Shown here in pieces: positions 5,707 to 12,720 of a DNA stretch of 20,778 nt; within the stretch, counting starts at the first letter, position 1; each line of letters starts with the position of its first letter. The DNA comes from a virus: IMG/VR virus record IMGVR_UViG_3300045118_000160, positions 1 through 20,778 of that record. The stretch is one strand, 5' to 3'. A program made the position numbers and the translations under genes. A model generated the notes under the pieces. That model had not been told where the DNA came from and did no database searches. It worked only from the letters and a program-made list of their open reading frames with translations.

Positions 5707-6761
5707 ACGAGCAAGCACTCGCAACGCAGCAGTCCCTCGACGTGGACCTCATCAAGCGGATGGTCTGCAAGGGTTCGTCCGACGACGAACTCGCCCTCTT
5801 CGTCCAGGTCTGCAAGCGCACCGGACTCGATCCCTTCGCACGCCAGATCTACGCCGTGCAGCGGAACGAAAAGGACGACGCTGGCAACTGGTCCAAGAAG
5901 ATGTCCATCCAGGTCAGCATCGACGGCTTCCGCCTCATCGCGGAGCGGTCGGGCAAGTACCAGGGGCAGGACGGCCCGCTGTGGTGCGGAGACGACGGCG
6001 CATGGAAGGACGTGTGGCTCGCGTCCAAGCCGCCTGCGGCGTCCAAGGTCGGCGTCTGGAAGGACGGGGCGAAGGAGCCGACGTGGGGCGTTGCGCTGTG
6101 GAACGAGTACGCGCAGCGGAAGCGCGACGGTGGCCTGATGGGGATGTGGGGCAAGATGCCCGCCCTGATGCTGGCGAAGGTGGCCGAGGCGCTGGCGCTC
6201 CGCAAGGCGTTCCCGCAGGAGCTGTCGGGCCTGTACACCGGGGACGAGATGGATCAGGCGCGGAGCGAGGACGTGGAGGTCGAGGTGCGGGCCGCGCCGA
6301 AGCCGCGTGCGGTTCGCGGAGCGCCGGCCCTTCCACCGCCCTCGCACCCCGACGACCCGGGCATTCTCGACAGCGCCCCGGAGTGGATCGCGGGGGACGC
6401 GACCGGCAAGCCGGAAGTCTCGCGCAAGATCGAGCCTGAGTACGACCCGAGGGACGCGCAGCGGCGCTTCTTCGCGAGGCTCCCCGACTGCGGGTTTGTG
6501 TCGCCCGACGAGAAGGCGGCGGCGCAGGCTCTCTCAAAGAAGGTCGCTGGGAAGGCGTCCTCCAAGGACTTCACGGTCGCGGACTGGGAGCGTGTCCACG
6601 AGGCGCTGGACTTCCGCTGCGACTGGCTTGTGCATTGCGCGGACAAGAAACACCTCGACACCGAAGAAGCCATCCGTTGGGCATCGGAGAACGGGTGTGC
6701 GTGGGGAGAGGCGTGGGACAAGACGAGAACCGACGCACTCCGCGCGATCATGGCGAGGTAG
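5703..6761 (+). CDS. bet: Phage recombination protein Bet / RecT-type single-strand annealing protein
   Basis: The product has 352 residues. The N-terminal 185 or so match the Red-beta/Bet group: [23 protein letters not shown] (about 31-53), then [25 protein letters not shown] (68-92), [13 protein letters not shown], and [32 protein letters not shown] (152-183). These proteins anneal complementary single strands during phage recombination and form rings on DNA. After a Pro-rich linker (about 215-225) there is a C-terminal domain of roughly 110 residues ([10 protein letters not shown]...[10 protein letters not shown]) that may bind a partner such as SSB or the exonuclease. An ATGA overlap joins it to the previous gene, and an exonuclease gene follows 10 bases downstream. 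Confidence 0.9.
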   Translation: MNEQALATQQSLDVDLIKRMVCKGSSDDELALFVQVCKRTGLDPFARQIYAVQRNEKDDAGNWSKKMSIQVSIDGFRLIAERSGKYQGQDGPLWCGDDGAWKDVWLASKPPAASKVGVWKDGAKEPTWGVALWNEYAQRKRDGGLMGMWGKMPALMLAKVAEALALRKAFPQELSGLYTGDEMDQARSEDVEVEVRAAPKPRAVRGAPALPPPSHPDDPGILDSAPEWIAGDATGKPEVSRKIEPEYDPRDAQRRFFARLPDCGFVSPDEKAAAQALSKKVAGKASSKDFTVADWERVHEALDFRCDWLVHCADKKHLDTEEAIRWASENGCAWGEAWDKTRTDALRAIMAR

Positions 6762-6771
6762 GAGGTAGGTC

Positions 6772-7470
6772 ATGGCACACATCGTCGCTCTGGACATCGA
6801 GACGATCCCTGACGAGGCGCAGATCGCGGAGTTCATTCGCCGCGGTCCCGACAAGCCGATCGAAGCGCCCTCCAACTACAAGGACCCGGCGAAGATCGCC
6901 GAGTACGTCAACGCCAAGGTCTACGAGTGGCAGGCTGGACTCGTCAAGGTTTGCTCCCTCGACCCCGCCTACGGGCGTATCGCCTGCGTGGGCATCGGGA
7001 CGGACGAGTTGGTGACGACGACCGACCTGGACACCGAGGGGAGCGAGGAGGCGCTGCTTGCGGCGGCGTGGGACAGGCTCTCGACCGTGGACGGGATCGT
7101 GACGTTCAACGGCATCGGCTTCGACTGGAGGTGGCTGATGATCCGGTCGGCCATCCTGCGGGTGAAGCCGTCGCGGGTGTTCCACGCGGTGCGGTATCGG
7201 CATTGGCCGGTGTGCGACATCATGGCGATCCTCGCGGACTGGCAGCCGGACAAGTGGCGGAAACTGGGGGAGTGGTGCCGCGTGTTCGGCGTGCGGTGCG
7301 AGGGGAAGGAAGCGGGGATCGACGGCTCGCAAGTATGGCCGATGATCCAGCGTGGGGAGTGGGGCGCGGTGCGGGACTACTGCGCCGGGGACGTTCGTGC
7401 GACATGGCGGCTGTACCGCGTTCTGGAGGAGTACGGCATCGTGATGCCGATGCCGGAGGTGGGGAAGTGA
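6772..7470 (+). CDS. DEDDy-type 3'-5' exonuclease (PolB proofreading-like)
   Basis: The 232-residue product has the RNase-H-like exonuclease pattern. Exo I is DIET with D8 and E10, Exo II is TFNGIGFDWRWL with D118 (and N113), and Exo III is YCAGD with Y203 and D207, giving the complete DEDDy set for two-metal 3'-5' hydrolysis. There is no polymerase domain; such stand-alone proteins are common in phages. An AGGAGGTAGGTC site precedes the ATG. Its position just after bet suggests it works on DNA ends for annealing, in the place of lambda Exo, although lambda Exo degrades the 5' strand, so polarity and role would differ. RNA or single-strand clearance is an alternative. Confidence 0.85.
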   Translation: MAHIVALDIETIPDEAQIAEFIRRGPDKPIEAPSNYKDPAKIAEYVNAKVYEWQAGLVKVCSLDPAYGRIACVGIGTDELVTTTDLDTEGSEEALLAAAWDRLSTVDGIVTFNGIGFDWRWLMIRSAILRVKPSRVFHAVRYRHWPVCDIMAILADWQPDKWRKLGEWCRVFGVRCEGKEAGIDGSQVWPMIQRGEWGAVRDYCAGDVRATWRLYRVLEEYGIVMPMPEVGK

Positions 7471-7709
7471 AGACCGGCCAATGCGAGGGTTGCGGTCGTC
7501 GGATCCACGTCGAAGCCGGGGACCGATCGGAGTCGCCGGAGTTCGAGTGCGACTGCGTGGAGTGCGATCGGTGCGGGCGGTTCACGCACCCGGATGATGT
7601 CTGCGAGTCGTACCAGAGCAAGGGCGACGGCATCTGGTACTACGTCTGCGTCGAGTGCGCGGGCGAGCGTGACCGGCGGCGGGTCGTGACGTTGGAGGAT
7701 GCACCGTGA
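7467..7709 (+). CDS. Small multi-zinc-ribbon protein
   Basis: The 80-residue product starts at GTG 7467, which overlaps the exonuclease stop (GTGA) behind GGAGGTGGGGAA. Cysteines come in pairs: CEGCG at 6-10, CDCVECDRCG in the middle, and CVECAG near the end, with a histidine in FTHPDDVC. This is enough for two treble-clef or zinc-ribbon sites. No enzyme motif is seen. A role as a nucleic-acid or protein adaptor is inferred only from the fold type and from the neighbouring recombination genes. Confidence 0.75.
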   Translation: MKTGQCEGCGRRIHVEAGDRSESPEFECDCVECDRCGRFTHPDDVCESYQSKGDGIWYYVCVECAGERDRRRVVTLEDAP

Positions 7710-7915
7710 AGGTCCACACCCAGACCCGCCCCGCCTGCCGTGGCAAGCGCAAGGTGGCCGTCTACGTCCACCGCCAAGTCTCCAACCGCGACGGCGGCAG
7801 TTGGGCGCACGTCAGGCAGTTCGAGCTATGCCCCGAGTGCGAGGGGACAGGTCGTGTCGTGGTGATGGACGCCGGGGAGGTCCCGGCGCGTGAAAACAAG
7901 GAGGTCCAGCCGTGA
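7706..7915 (+). CDS. Small protein with a DnaJ-like CxxCxGxG motif
   Basis: The product has 69 residues. GTG 7706 overlaps the preceding TGA. A single CPECEGTG motif (residues 42-49) resembles one half of the DnaJ central zinc centre, and an earlier PACRGK could add a ligand. The remaining sequence is basic (KVHTQTRP, GKRKVAVYVHRQ). The function is unknown. It is the second of two consecutive zinc-ligand proteins. Confidence 0.68.
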   Translation: MKVHTQTRPACRGKRKVAVYVHRQVSNRDGGSWAHVRQFELCPECEGTGRVVVMDAGEVPARENKEVQP

Positions 7916-8175
7916 AGTCGCTTCTGACGCAGGGTGCCCAGATGGACGTGACCGAGTTCAAGAAGATCGAGAAGCCCCGCAAGATGACCGTCTACGAAGC
8001 CGCGATCCGCGCCGTCATCGAGTCCGCGGGTGCGGTCAAGTACCCGACGGAGGGTGACGACCACGCGCGGAAACTCGGGGCGAAACTGCGGTCGGCGGCG
8101 AAGGGGTTGGGCGTGACGGGGCGGGTCGAGGTGAAGGTGGTGGGTACGGACGTGTACCTCGGGGCGGTGGTGTAG
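7912..8175 (+). CDS. Small hypothetical protein with helix-strand C-terminal domain
   Basis: GTG 7912 overlaps the previous stop and follows AAGGAGG by 6 bases; ATG 7942 in the same frame lacks a good site. The 87-residue product has an N-terminal TVYEAAIRAVIESAG helix, then HARKLGAKLRSAAKGLGV, then alternating valines ending TDVYLGAVV. This helix-helix-strand layout could be a small DNA- or RNA-binding domain, but no family is recognised. Confidence 0.7.
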   Translation: MKSLLTQGAQMDVTEFKKIEKPRKMTVYEAAIRAVIESAGAVKYPTEGDDHARKLGAKLRSAAKGLGVTGRVEVKVVGTDVYLGAVV

Positions 8176-8234
8176 ACGGAGGCTCGCCCTGTGCGGTCCG
8201 AGTGTGGAGGGTTCCTGCGTGGAGGAATAGCAAT

Positions 8235-8822
8235 ATGAAGCGCCCAGACTGGTTGCCGGAAGCATGGATCTCGATGTGCGACCTAGTGGACGAACTCGGC
8301 GGGGGATGCGCGTCATGGATGTCGCGCTCCCTTCAACGGGGATCGTGCGTCAAGATCGGGAGCAGCATTTTTATTTCGCCAGAGGAGGCGGACCGGCTCC
8401 GTGTGAAGCGAGGCAAGGTTCTCCCGCGCGTCGTCGCTACAACTTCACCAATTCCGACTGATTCCTGGGTCCCAGCGATGGTGGACTTGGCGCGAGAGGG
8501 TTTCGAGGGAACTTGGCGCTCCGTTGTTCGTCGCTTGAAAGCCAGGCACATAGATTGTCCGCCCCCCTTGGCGTTCGTGCTCTCGAAAGCCATCATTGAG
8601 GCATTCACTGCGGCGGGCGTGTGTGTGACCACCGTCGTCCCCCCGCGTGAACACAAGGCCACAATCGTCCGCCTGTCTCTATCCGAAGGAGACTCATGCG
8701 GCGTGATGCCCCCCCTAGTGAAGACGGAGCATCCAATTGCTCTACCCGAGACCCCCGAGATCGTCTTGCTCCTGAAGAACATCGATGCTCACCTGGCCGA
8801 ACTCGTGCGAGTGTGGAGGTAG
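8235..8822 (+). CDS. Hypothetical protein, composition unlike its neighbours
   Basis: The 195-residue product is read from ATG 8235 with a GGAGG site 9 bases before it; an earlier in-frame ATG at 8202 has only a weak site and would add 11 residues. The N-terminal part (WISMCDLVDELGGG...VKIGSSIFISPEEADRLR) has the feel of a small winged-helix or excisionase-like domain that ends by reading a flag residue set, but I cannot confirm it. The middle (WRSVVRRLKARHIDCPPPLAFVLSKAIIEAFTAAGV) looks helical. The gene is less GC-rich at third positions than its neighbours and is preceded by a 59-base gap in an otherwise overlapping operon, which suggests a later insertion. Confidence 0.68.
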   Translation: MKRPDWLPEAWISMCDLVDELGGGCASWMSRSLQRGSCVKIGSSIFISPEEADRLRVKRGKVLPRVVATTSPIPTDSWVPAMVDLAREGFEGTWRSVVRRLKARHIDCPPPLAFVLSKAIIEAFTAAGVCVTTVVPPREHKATIVRLSLSEGDSCGVMPPLVKTEHPIALPETPEIVLLLKNIDAHLAELVRVWR

Positions 8823-8828
8823 GGTCTG

Positions 8829-9053
8829 ATGCTGTCCCCCCACGCCGAGGCAGTCCGCACCCGCGCCCGCGTCACTTCGGCGGGGGTCCGCGCGAGGATG
8901 GCTGCGGCGAAGGGCATGGAGACGGTCCGGCGTCGGGCGCTGTCGGCGGGTCTGATGCTGGCGTGCGTGGACGGTCCGGGGACGGTGCTGAGTACGGAGT
9001 CGCGGAGGATGCTGGAGCGGGCGATCGAGGTCGTGGCGGGGTTGGGGAGATGA
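8829..9053 (+). CDS. Small Ala/Arg-rich helical protein
   Basis: The 74-residue product starts at ATG 8829 with GGAGGTAGGG upstream and ends in an ATGA overlap with the methylase gene. It is predicted helical throughout (AVRTRARVTSAGVRARMAAA, ETVRRRALSAGL, SRRMLERAIEVVAGL). No motif is recognised. Coupling to the methylase suggests the two are made together. Confidence 0.62.
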   Translation: MLSPHAEAVRTRARVTSAGVRARMAAAKGMETVRRRALSAGLMLACVDGPGTVLSTESRRMLERAIEVVAGLGR

Positions 9054-10204
9054 CGGTGGGCAGCCTCGCATCCCCCTTCCCCTGGTTCGGCGGTAAGCGC
9101 CGCGCCGCGGCCGAAGTGTGGCAGGCGTTGGGCGACGTGGACCACTACATTGAGCCGTTCGCCGGTTCGCTCGCTGTCCTATTGAACCGCCCGACCGCGC
9201 CCAAAGTCGAGACGGTCAACGACCTCGACGGATACATCTGCAACTTCTGGCGAGCGATCCAACGCGACCCTGACGCCGTGGCCGATTGGTGCCTGTCGCC
9301 CGTCAACGAAATCGACCTGACCGCGCGGCACCGATGGTTGTGCGAGCGCGAGCGTAAGACCGCGTTCCTCGCCCGGATGCACGAAGACCCTGACTACCAC
9401 GACGCGAAGATCGCGGGCTGGTGGGTGTGGGGTATCTCGGCATGGATCGGGTCGAATTGGTGTACGGGCTGGTGGGATGGCGGGACCGGCGGCACGGACG
9501 TTCACCGCAAATTGCCCCACCTCGGGGACGGCGGCACGGGCGTTCACCGCAAATTGCCCCACCTCGGGACCGGCGGGAAGGGCGTTCACCGCCAGTTGCC
9601 CCACCTCGGGGACGGTGGGAAGGGCGGCACCGCCAGTTGCCCCACCTCGGGGACGGCGGGCTTTGGCGGGAAACTGCCGCGCATCGGAACCAACGGCGGC
9701 GGTGGAATCCATCGCAAAGAGCCGCACATCGGCGAGGCCGGAACCGATCCGTCCGACCTCACGAACGTCCGCCCCTACCTCCGCGCCCTCTCCGCTCGCC
9801 TGCGTTACGTCCGGGTCTGCTGCGGCGATTGGTCGCGAGTCTGTACCGAGGCGGTGTGGACCGACCTCGCGAAAGGCAACAAGCGGGCCGGCGTCTTCCT
9901 CGACCCACCTTACACCGTCGGCACCAAGGCTGACGACCTCTACGCTGCAGGCGGGGCCGGAGTCGCTGAGGCCGTCGCGGCATGGGCCTTCGCGAACGGA
10001 GACAACCCGCGCCTGCGAATCGTGCTCTGCGGGTACGAGGGCGAGCACGTCATCCCTCCGACGTGGCGGACGATTGAACGCAAGGAGAAAGGCGGCTACG
10101 CGAACACGGGCAAGGGCGAGAACGCGAACCGGCACCGGGAACGCCTGTGGTTGTCGCCGTCGTGTCTCGTCACGGAACGGGAACGGCAGGGGGTGATGTT
10201 GTGA
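9050..10204 (+). CDS. dam: Dam-type (D12) DNA adenine N6-methyltransferase with a Gly-rich repeat insert
   Basis: The 384-residue product has the D12-class order of motifs: SPFPWFGGKRRAA (8-20) for SAM binding, YIEPFAGSLAVLLNR (33-47) as motif I, NDLDGYICNFWRAI (57-70), and VFLDPPY (282-288) as catalytic motif IV. Family members usually have about 260-290 residues; the excess is a Gly/His-rich insert (about 143-232) encoded by tandem 42-bp repeats where the target-recognition region should lie. The family methylates adenine in short duplex sites, often to evade host restriction; the site here is unknown. ATG 9050 overlaps the preceding stop, but GTG 9056 has the better-spaced GGGGAG site and is equally possible. 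Confidence 0.88.
   Translation: MTVGSLASPFPWFGGKRRAAAEVWQALGDVDHYIEPFAGSLAVLLNRPTAPKVETVNDLDGYICNFWRAIQRDPDAVADWCLSPVNEIDLTARHRWLCERERKTAFLARMHEDPDYHDAKIAGWWVWGISAWIGSNWCTGWWDGGTGGTDVHRKLPHLGDGGTGVHRKLPHLGTGGKGVHRQLPHLGDGGKGGTASCPTSGTAGFGGKLPRIGTNGGGGIHRKEPHIGEAGTDPSDLTNVRPYLRALSARLRYVRVCCGDWSRVCTEAVWTDLAKGNKRAGVFLDPPYTVGTKADDLYAAGGAGVAEAVAAWAFANGDNPRLRIVLCGYEGEHVIPPTWRTIERKEKGGYANTGKGENANRHRERLWLSPSCLVTERERQGVML
9482..9648 (+). repeat. 42-bp minisatellite inside the Dam-like methylase gene
   Basis: Four head-to-tail units run 9482-9523, 9524-9565, 9566-9607 and 9608-9648, with lengths 42, 42, 42 and 41. The first three encode variants of GG-x-G-x-VHR-x-LPHLG-x. In the fourth, GTT before the CACCGCC block is reduced to GG, so its conserved DNA is read in another frame as TASCPTSG. 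A diverged continuation to about 9730 restores the original frame (GGKLPRIG, then IHRKEPHIG). Near-identity at DNA level with frame change points to duplication by slippage or recombination. Confidence 0.85.
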
Positions 10205-10620
10205 CCCTGGCAACGATCATCCTCGCGCTCGCAATCCCGCACGCGCCCGCGTCGGTGGAGATCGCGGCGTGGTCGATCCTGCGCGGGGTCGATCCGACGC
10301 TGACCCTCGCGATCTGCCGCGTCGAGTCCGGCCACGTCCCCGAGCATCGGCGCGACCGCGTGCGGGGTCCGGGCGGTATCGGCCGAATGCAGGTCCACCC
10401 TCAGTGGCAGTCCCGTTTCGGGTGCGACCTGTACGAGCGGCGCTGCAACGTGGCGGTCGGGACGGCGCTGCTCCGTTCCGCCCTGGTGTCCGCGGGCGGG
10501 GACTGGCGGGGCGCTGCGGCGATCTACAACGACGGCAAGCGCGGGACGGTCAAGGGCCAAGCCTACGCCGCCCGAGTCATGCGCGAGGTGCGGCGGATCA
10601 GGCCAGGGAGGACTTCGTGA
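10201..10620 (+). CDS. Lytic transglycosylase-like (SLT) muramidase with N-terminal hydrophobic segment
   Basis: The 139-residue product starts at GTG 10201, overlapping the methylase stop. Residues 2-15 (TLATIILALAIPHA) are hydrophobic and could be a signal or anchor segment. The SLT fold is shown by AICRVESG (37-44, catalytic E42), GPGGIGRMQVHPQW (57-70), and AAAIYNDGK (106-113), the usual motifs of enzymes that cleave peptidoglycan between MurNAc and GlcNAc. It lies in the early/accessory operon rather than with the late membrane genes, so it may be a lysis enzyme, or a virion-associated wall-degrading enzyme. Four cysteines could form disulphides in the periplasm. Confidence 0.8.
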   Translation: MTLATIILALAIPHAPASVEIAAWSILRGVDPTLTLAICRVESGHVPEHRRDRVRGPGGIGRMQVHPQWQSRFGCDLYERRCNVAVGTALLRSALVSAGGDWRGAAAIYNDGKRGTVKGQAYAARVMREVRRIRPGRTS

Positions 10621-11216
10621 AGACGGTCGCCGCCCTCTACGTCGCGACCAACGGGTGCTACTACGGCCTGCCCGACGTGGACCCGTGGGATAAGGCCCGG
10701 GACGCGCGGTTGTACGAAGGACCGCATCCGGTCGTGGCGCATCCGCCGTGCGGTCCCTGGGGACGGTACGCGAAGATCCACGGCACGCTCGGTCAGGACG
10801 ACGGCTGCTTCGCGGCAGCGTTCCGGGCCGTCAACGACTTCGGCGGCGTCATCGAACACCCCGAAGGCTCGCACGCCTGGCGCGCCTTCCGCATTCCCGA
10901 CCCGCCGCGGGGGGGGGGATGGATTCTGGCCGCGTCATCCCCCGGTGTCTGGACCTGCTGCGTCGCGCAAGGCAACTACGGCCACCGTGCTCGCAAGTTG
11001 ACGTGGCTTCTCTTCGTCGGAACGAACCCGCCGCCGTCCCTGGATTGGTCGAAGTGTATCCGGCGCGTACCGGGCGCGGACCAAGCGACAGGAATGGAGC
11101 GGCGGCGGCTGATCCGTACAGGGGTCTGTCAACGTCTGTCGCATCGCCAACGCGCCGCGACACCGCTCCCGTTCCGGGACCTGCTGCTGTCACTCGCGAG
11201 GATGGCCGGTAGATGA
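10617..11216 (+). CDS. Phage protein with PPC and EHP motifs, C5-methyltransferase-like in part
   Basis: GTG 10617 follows AGGGAGG and overlaps the previous stop; the product has 199 residues. It matches a phage family I know by pattern: VVAHPPCGPWGRY (about 39-51), then FGGVIEHPEGSHAW, then GNYGHRARKLTWLLFVG. The PPC and E-x-P elements resemble motifs IV and VI of cytosine-C5 methyltransferases, but the glycine-rich SAM motif I is missing, so methylase activity is doubtful. A run of ten G (10909-10918) lies in the middle and encodes RGGG. The C-terminus from about 160 is Arg-rich and less convincing. Confidence 0.68.
   Translation: MKTVAALYVATNGCYYGLPDVDPWDKARDARLYEGPHPVVAHPPCGPWGRYAKIHGTLGQDDGCFAAAFRAVNDFGGVIEHPEGSHAWRAFRIPDPPRGGGWILAASSPGVWTCCVAQGNYGHRARKLTWLLFVGTNPPPSLDWSKCIRRVPGADQATGMERRRLIRTGVCQRLSHRQRAATPLPFRDLLLSLARMAGR
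10909..10918 (+). repeat. Ten-G homopolymer tract inside a coding region
   Basis: Ten consecutive G residues lie about halfway through the PPC-motif gene. With this length the frame stays open; gain or loss of one base would truncate the protein. Such tracts are known contingency sites in bacteria, and they are also common places for sequencing error. Confidence 0.85.
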
Positions 11217-11545
11217 CCCCAACCTGCCCCAACTGCGGCGCGACGGTCGGGAATGGGTATTGCCCATCCTGCGGCGACTCCACCGTGACCAGGGCGGTGC
11301 GGGCTCTGCACCCTGAGACAGCACCCGCAGAGACTCCCGACGCCTTTCCGACGCCCGCCAAGGTGCCGCCCTACCCGCAGACAGACAGCGAGGCCAGGGA
11401 CGAGGCGTTGCACAGGGAAGCGGTCAAGCGTGCGATCGACTCCGGCATGACCGACCGCGGCGAGATCCTGTCCGCTCTGCGCGGGGACAGGCGGTTCAGC
11501 CTCGGGGTCGCGGCGAGGGTGCTGGACGATGAGGGGATCGGGTGA
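11213..11545 (+). CDS. Zinc-ribbon protein with a helical C-terminal domain
   Basis: The 110-residue product begins with a clear rubredoxin-like zinc ribbon, CPNCG at 5-9 and CPSCG at 17-21, then a Pro-rich linker (about 34-56), then a charged helical domain (SEARDEALHREAVKRAIDSGM...LSALRGDRRFSLGVAARVLDDEGIG). The C-terminal part could be a small HTH, since DRGEILSAL...SLGVAARVLDDEG reads like two helices around a turn. The start overlaps the preceding TGA (ATGA). A nucleic-acid-binding adaptor is the best guess. Confidence 0.72.
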   Translation: MTPTCPNCGATVGNGYCPSCGDSTVTRAVRALHPETAPAETPDAFPTPAKVPPYPQTDSEARDEALHREAVKRAIDSGMTDRGEILSALRGDRRFSLGVAARVLDDEGIG

Positions 11546-11585
11546 CTTGTAGCCCGTCCCGTTCGCGGGCGGGGGGAGGGTAGTC

Positions 11586-12452
11586 GTGAGTAAGTCGCTG
11601 CTTCTGGTCGGTGCCGTGCCGGATGGCGAGACGTGCCTTGGCTGCTGGCTCTACTCGTTGACAGCAGCGGACGGATACTGGAAGTGCAGGCCGTTCAACG
11701 CCTACACCAAGGACAAGCCGTGTCCTGAGTGCCTCGCCGCCCGCCGCGCCGCCGAGGATGCGGGGAGGGCGGTCAGGGCGTGGGAGTGGATGACCTCCGA
11801 AACGGACCTGCACGTCTACTACAGCGGCGACCGAAACGGGCACGTCGGTTGGTACTGCACGCACGATAGCGAACCCACGAACGCACGCGGACCATTCGAC
11901 ACCCCCCTTGCGGCCGTCGAAGCCGCGATGAAGGAGGCCGACATGGCAAGTGACCGCGACCTGACCCTGGACGAGATCCGCGAGGCGAGGGCGCTCTGCG
12001 ACGGGGCCACGCCGGGACCGTGGTACGAAGACCTGCGCGTCGGGATGCTCCGAGTTGCTACGACGCCGAAAGACAACGCCTGTCTCTCGGAGTGCCGCAC
12101 AGATCCAGCAACGATCTACTATCGAGTCTTCAAGAAGTCGAGCGACGGAAACGAGTGGTACGCGCCGCCACACGCGGACGCCGACGCCCGCTTCATCGCC
12201 GCGTCCCGCACGCTGCTCCCCCGCGCGCTCGACATGGCGGAACGGGTCGCGAGGGCCGAGGCCGACAAGCGATTCCTGTTCCGCCTGCTCTGGATACTCG
12301 CGCGTCGCGAGGCAGATCATGCCCTGACCATCTACGCCCGCGACCTGATTGACTCACCGGACGACCCCGTTCTGGAGCGTACTGATCGTGTGGGTGGGGA
12401 CACAACCTTCCGGGCCGTCGAAGCCGCCATGAAGGAGGCCGACCGTGACTGA
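11586..12452 (+). CDS. Composite protein: Cys-rich N-terminal part fused to an Ea22/Ead-like domain
   Basis: GTG 11586 follows GGGAGGGTAGTC; the product has 288 residues. Residues 1-119 carry a zinc-type set (CLGC at 17-20, then C34, CPEC at 46-49) and end in AAVEAAMKEAD. From M120 (ATG 11943, itself behind AAGGAGG) a second unit begins with DLTLDEIREAR...ATPGPW and contains DADARFIAASRTLLPRALD, the pattern of phage Ea22-like accessory proteins. The protein then ends again in AVEAAMKEAD. Two genes seem to have been joined in frame, and ATG 11943 may still be used. The 40-base gap before the GTG holds a small GC hairpin (GCCCG/CGGGC). Confidence 0.7.
   Translation: MSKSLLLVGAVPDGETCLGCWLYSLTAADGYWKCRPFNAYTKDKPCPECLAARRAAEDAGRAVRAWEWMTSETDLHVYYSGDRNGHVGWYCTHDSEPTNARGPFDTPLAAVEAAMKEADMASDRDLTLDEIREARALCDGATPGPWYEDLRVGMLRVATTPKDNACLSECRTDPATIYYRVFKKSSDGNEWYAPPHADADARFIAASRTLLPRALDMAERVARAEADKRFLFRLLWILARREADHALTIYARDLIDSPDDPVLERTDRVGGDTTFRAVEAAMKEADRD
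11912..11942 (+). repeat. 31-bp repeat copy A (gene-end/SD cassette)
   Basis: This segment matches 12413-12443 at 30 of 31 bases. It encodes AVEAAMKEAD and carries the ATGAAGGAGG ribosome site that serves the internal start at 11943. See the second copy for comparison. Confidence 0.8.
12413..12443 (+). repeat. 31-bp repeat copy B (gene-end/SD cassette)
   Basis: This copy lies at the real 3' end of the composite gene and supplies AAGGAGG for GTG 12445 of the next gene. Its offset from copy A is 501 bp, and similarity extends weakly into TGACCGCGA a few bases further in both places. It suggests that recombination at shared gene junctions shuffled small genes here. Confidence 0.8.
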
Positions 12453-12720
12453 CCGCGAACGCTGCAAGGTGTGCAACAGGCCCGTGGCGGCTGACGACAA
12501 GGTTTGGATCGCGTTCCCGACAAAGGAGGAAGTGCTGGCCGGGGCTGGCAGGGTAGTCATCGAAAATCACGACGAACCCGGGACGTGCCCTCTTGAGGAT
12601 GGGCGGGATTGCAGGGCGGCTGTCGAGGCCGCGAGTGGGAACGTACCCCACCGCCGAAGCCGCCCTCGACGCCGCCGTGACCGCCCTCCGCGACGCGGGG
12701 CTGATGGAGGAACGCCATGA
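12445..12720 (+). CDS. Small zinc-type protein, probably frameshifted near its 3' end
   Basis: GTG 12445 overlaps the preceding gene by 8 bases and follows AAGGAGG. The first 64 codons read well: CKVCNRPV at 6-13 is a zinc half-site, with C53 and C61 later, ending RAAVEAAS. After GGG at 12637-12639 the annotated frame turns into an Arg/Pro-rich tail (RRSRPRRRRDRPPRRG), while the +1 frame gives GTYPTAEAALDAAVTALRD and ends at 12724 with typical high GC3 codon use. Loss of one G there would join the two into a smooth product of about 92 residues. The frame as given still ends in an ATGA overlap with the next gene. Confidence 0.6.
   Translation: MTDRERCKVCNRPVAADDKVWIAFPTKEEVLAGAGRVVIENHDEPGTCPLEDGRDCRAAVEAASGNVPHRRSRPRRRRDRPPRRGADGGTP

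Noticed and set aside
9477-10196. Second plus-strand frame through the methylase repeat (TANCPTSG-type repeats)
   Set aside because: It reads the repeat in another frame and lacks any motif outside it; the D12 motifs are all in the annotated frame.
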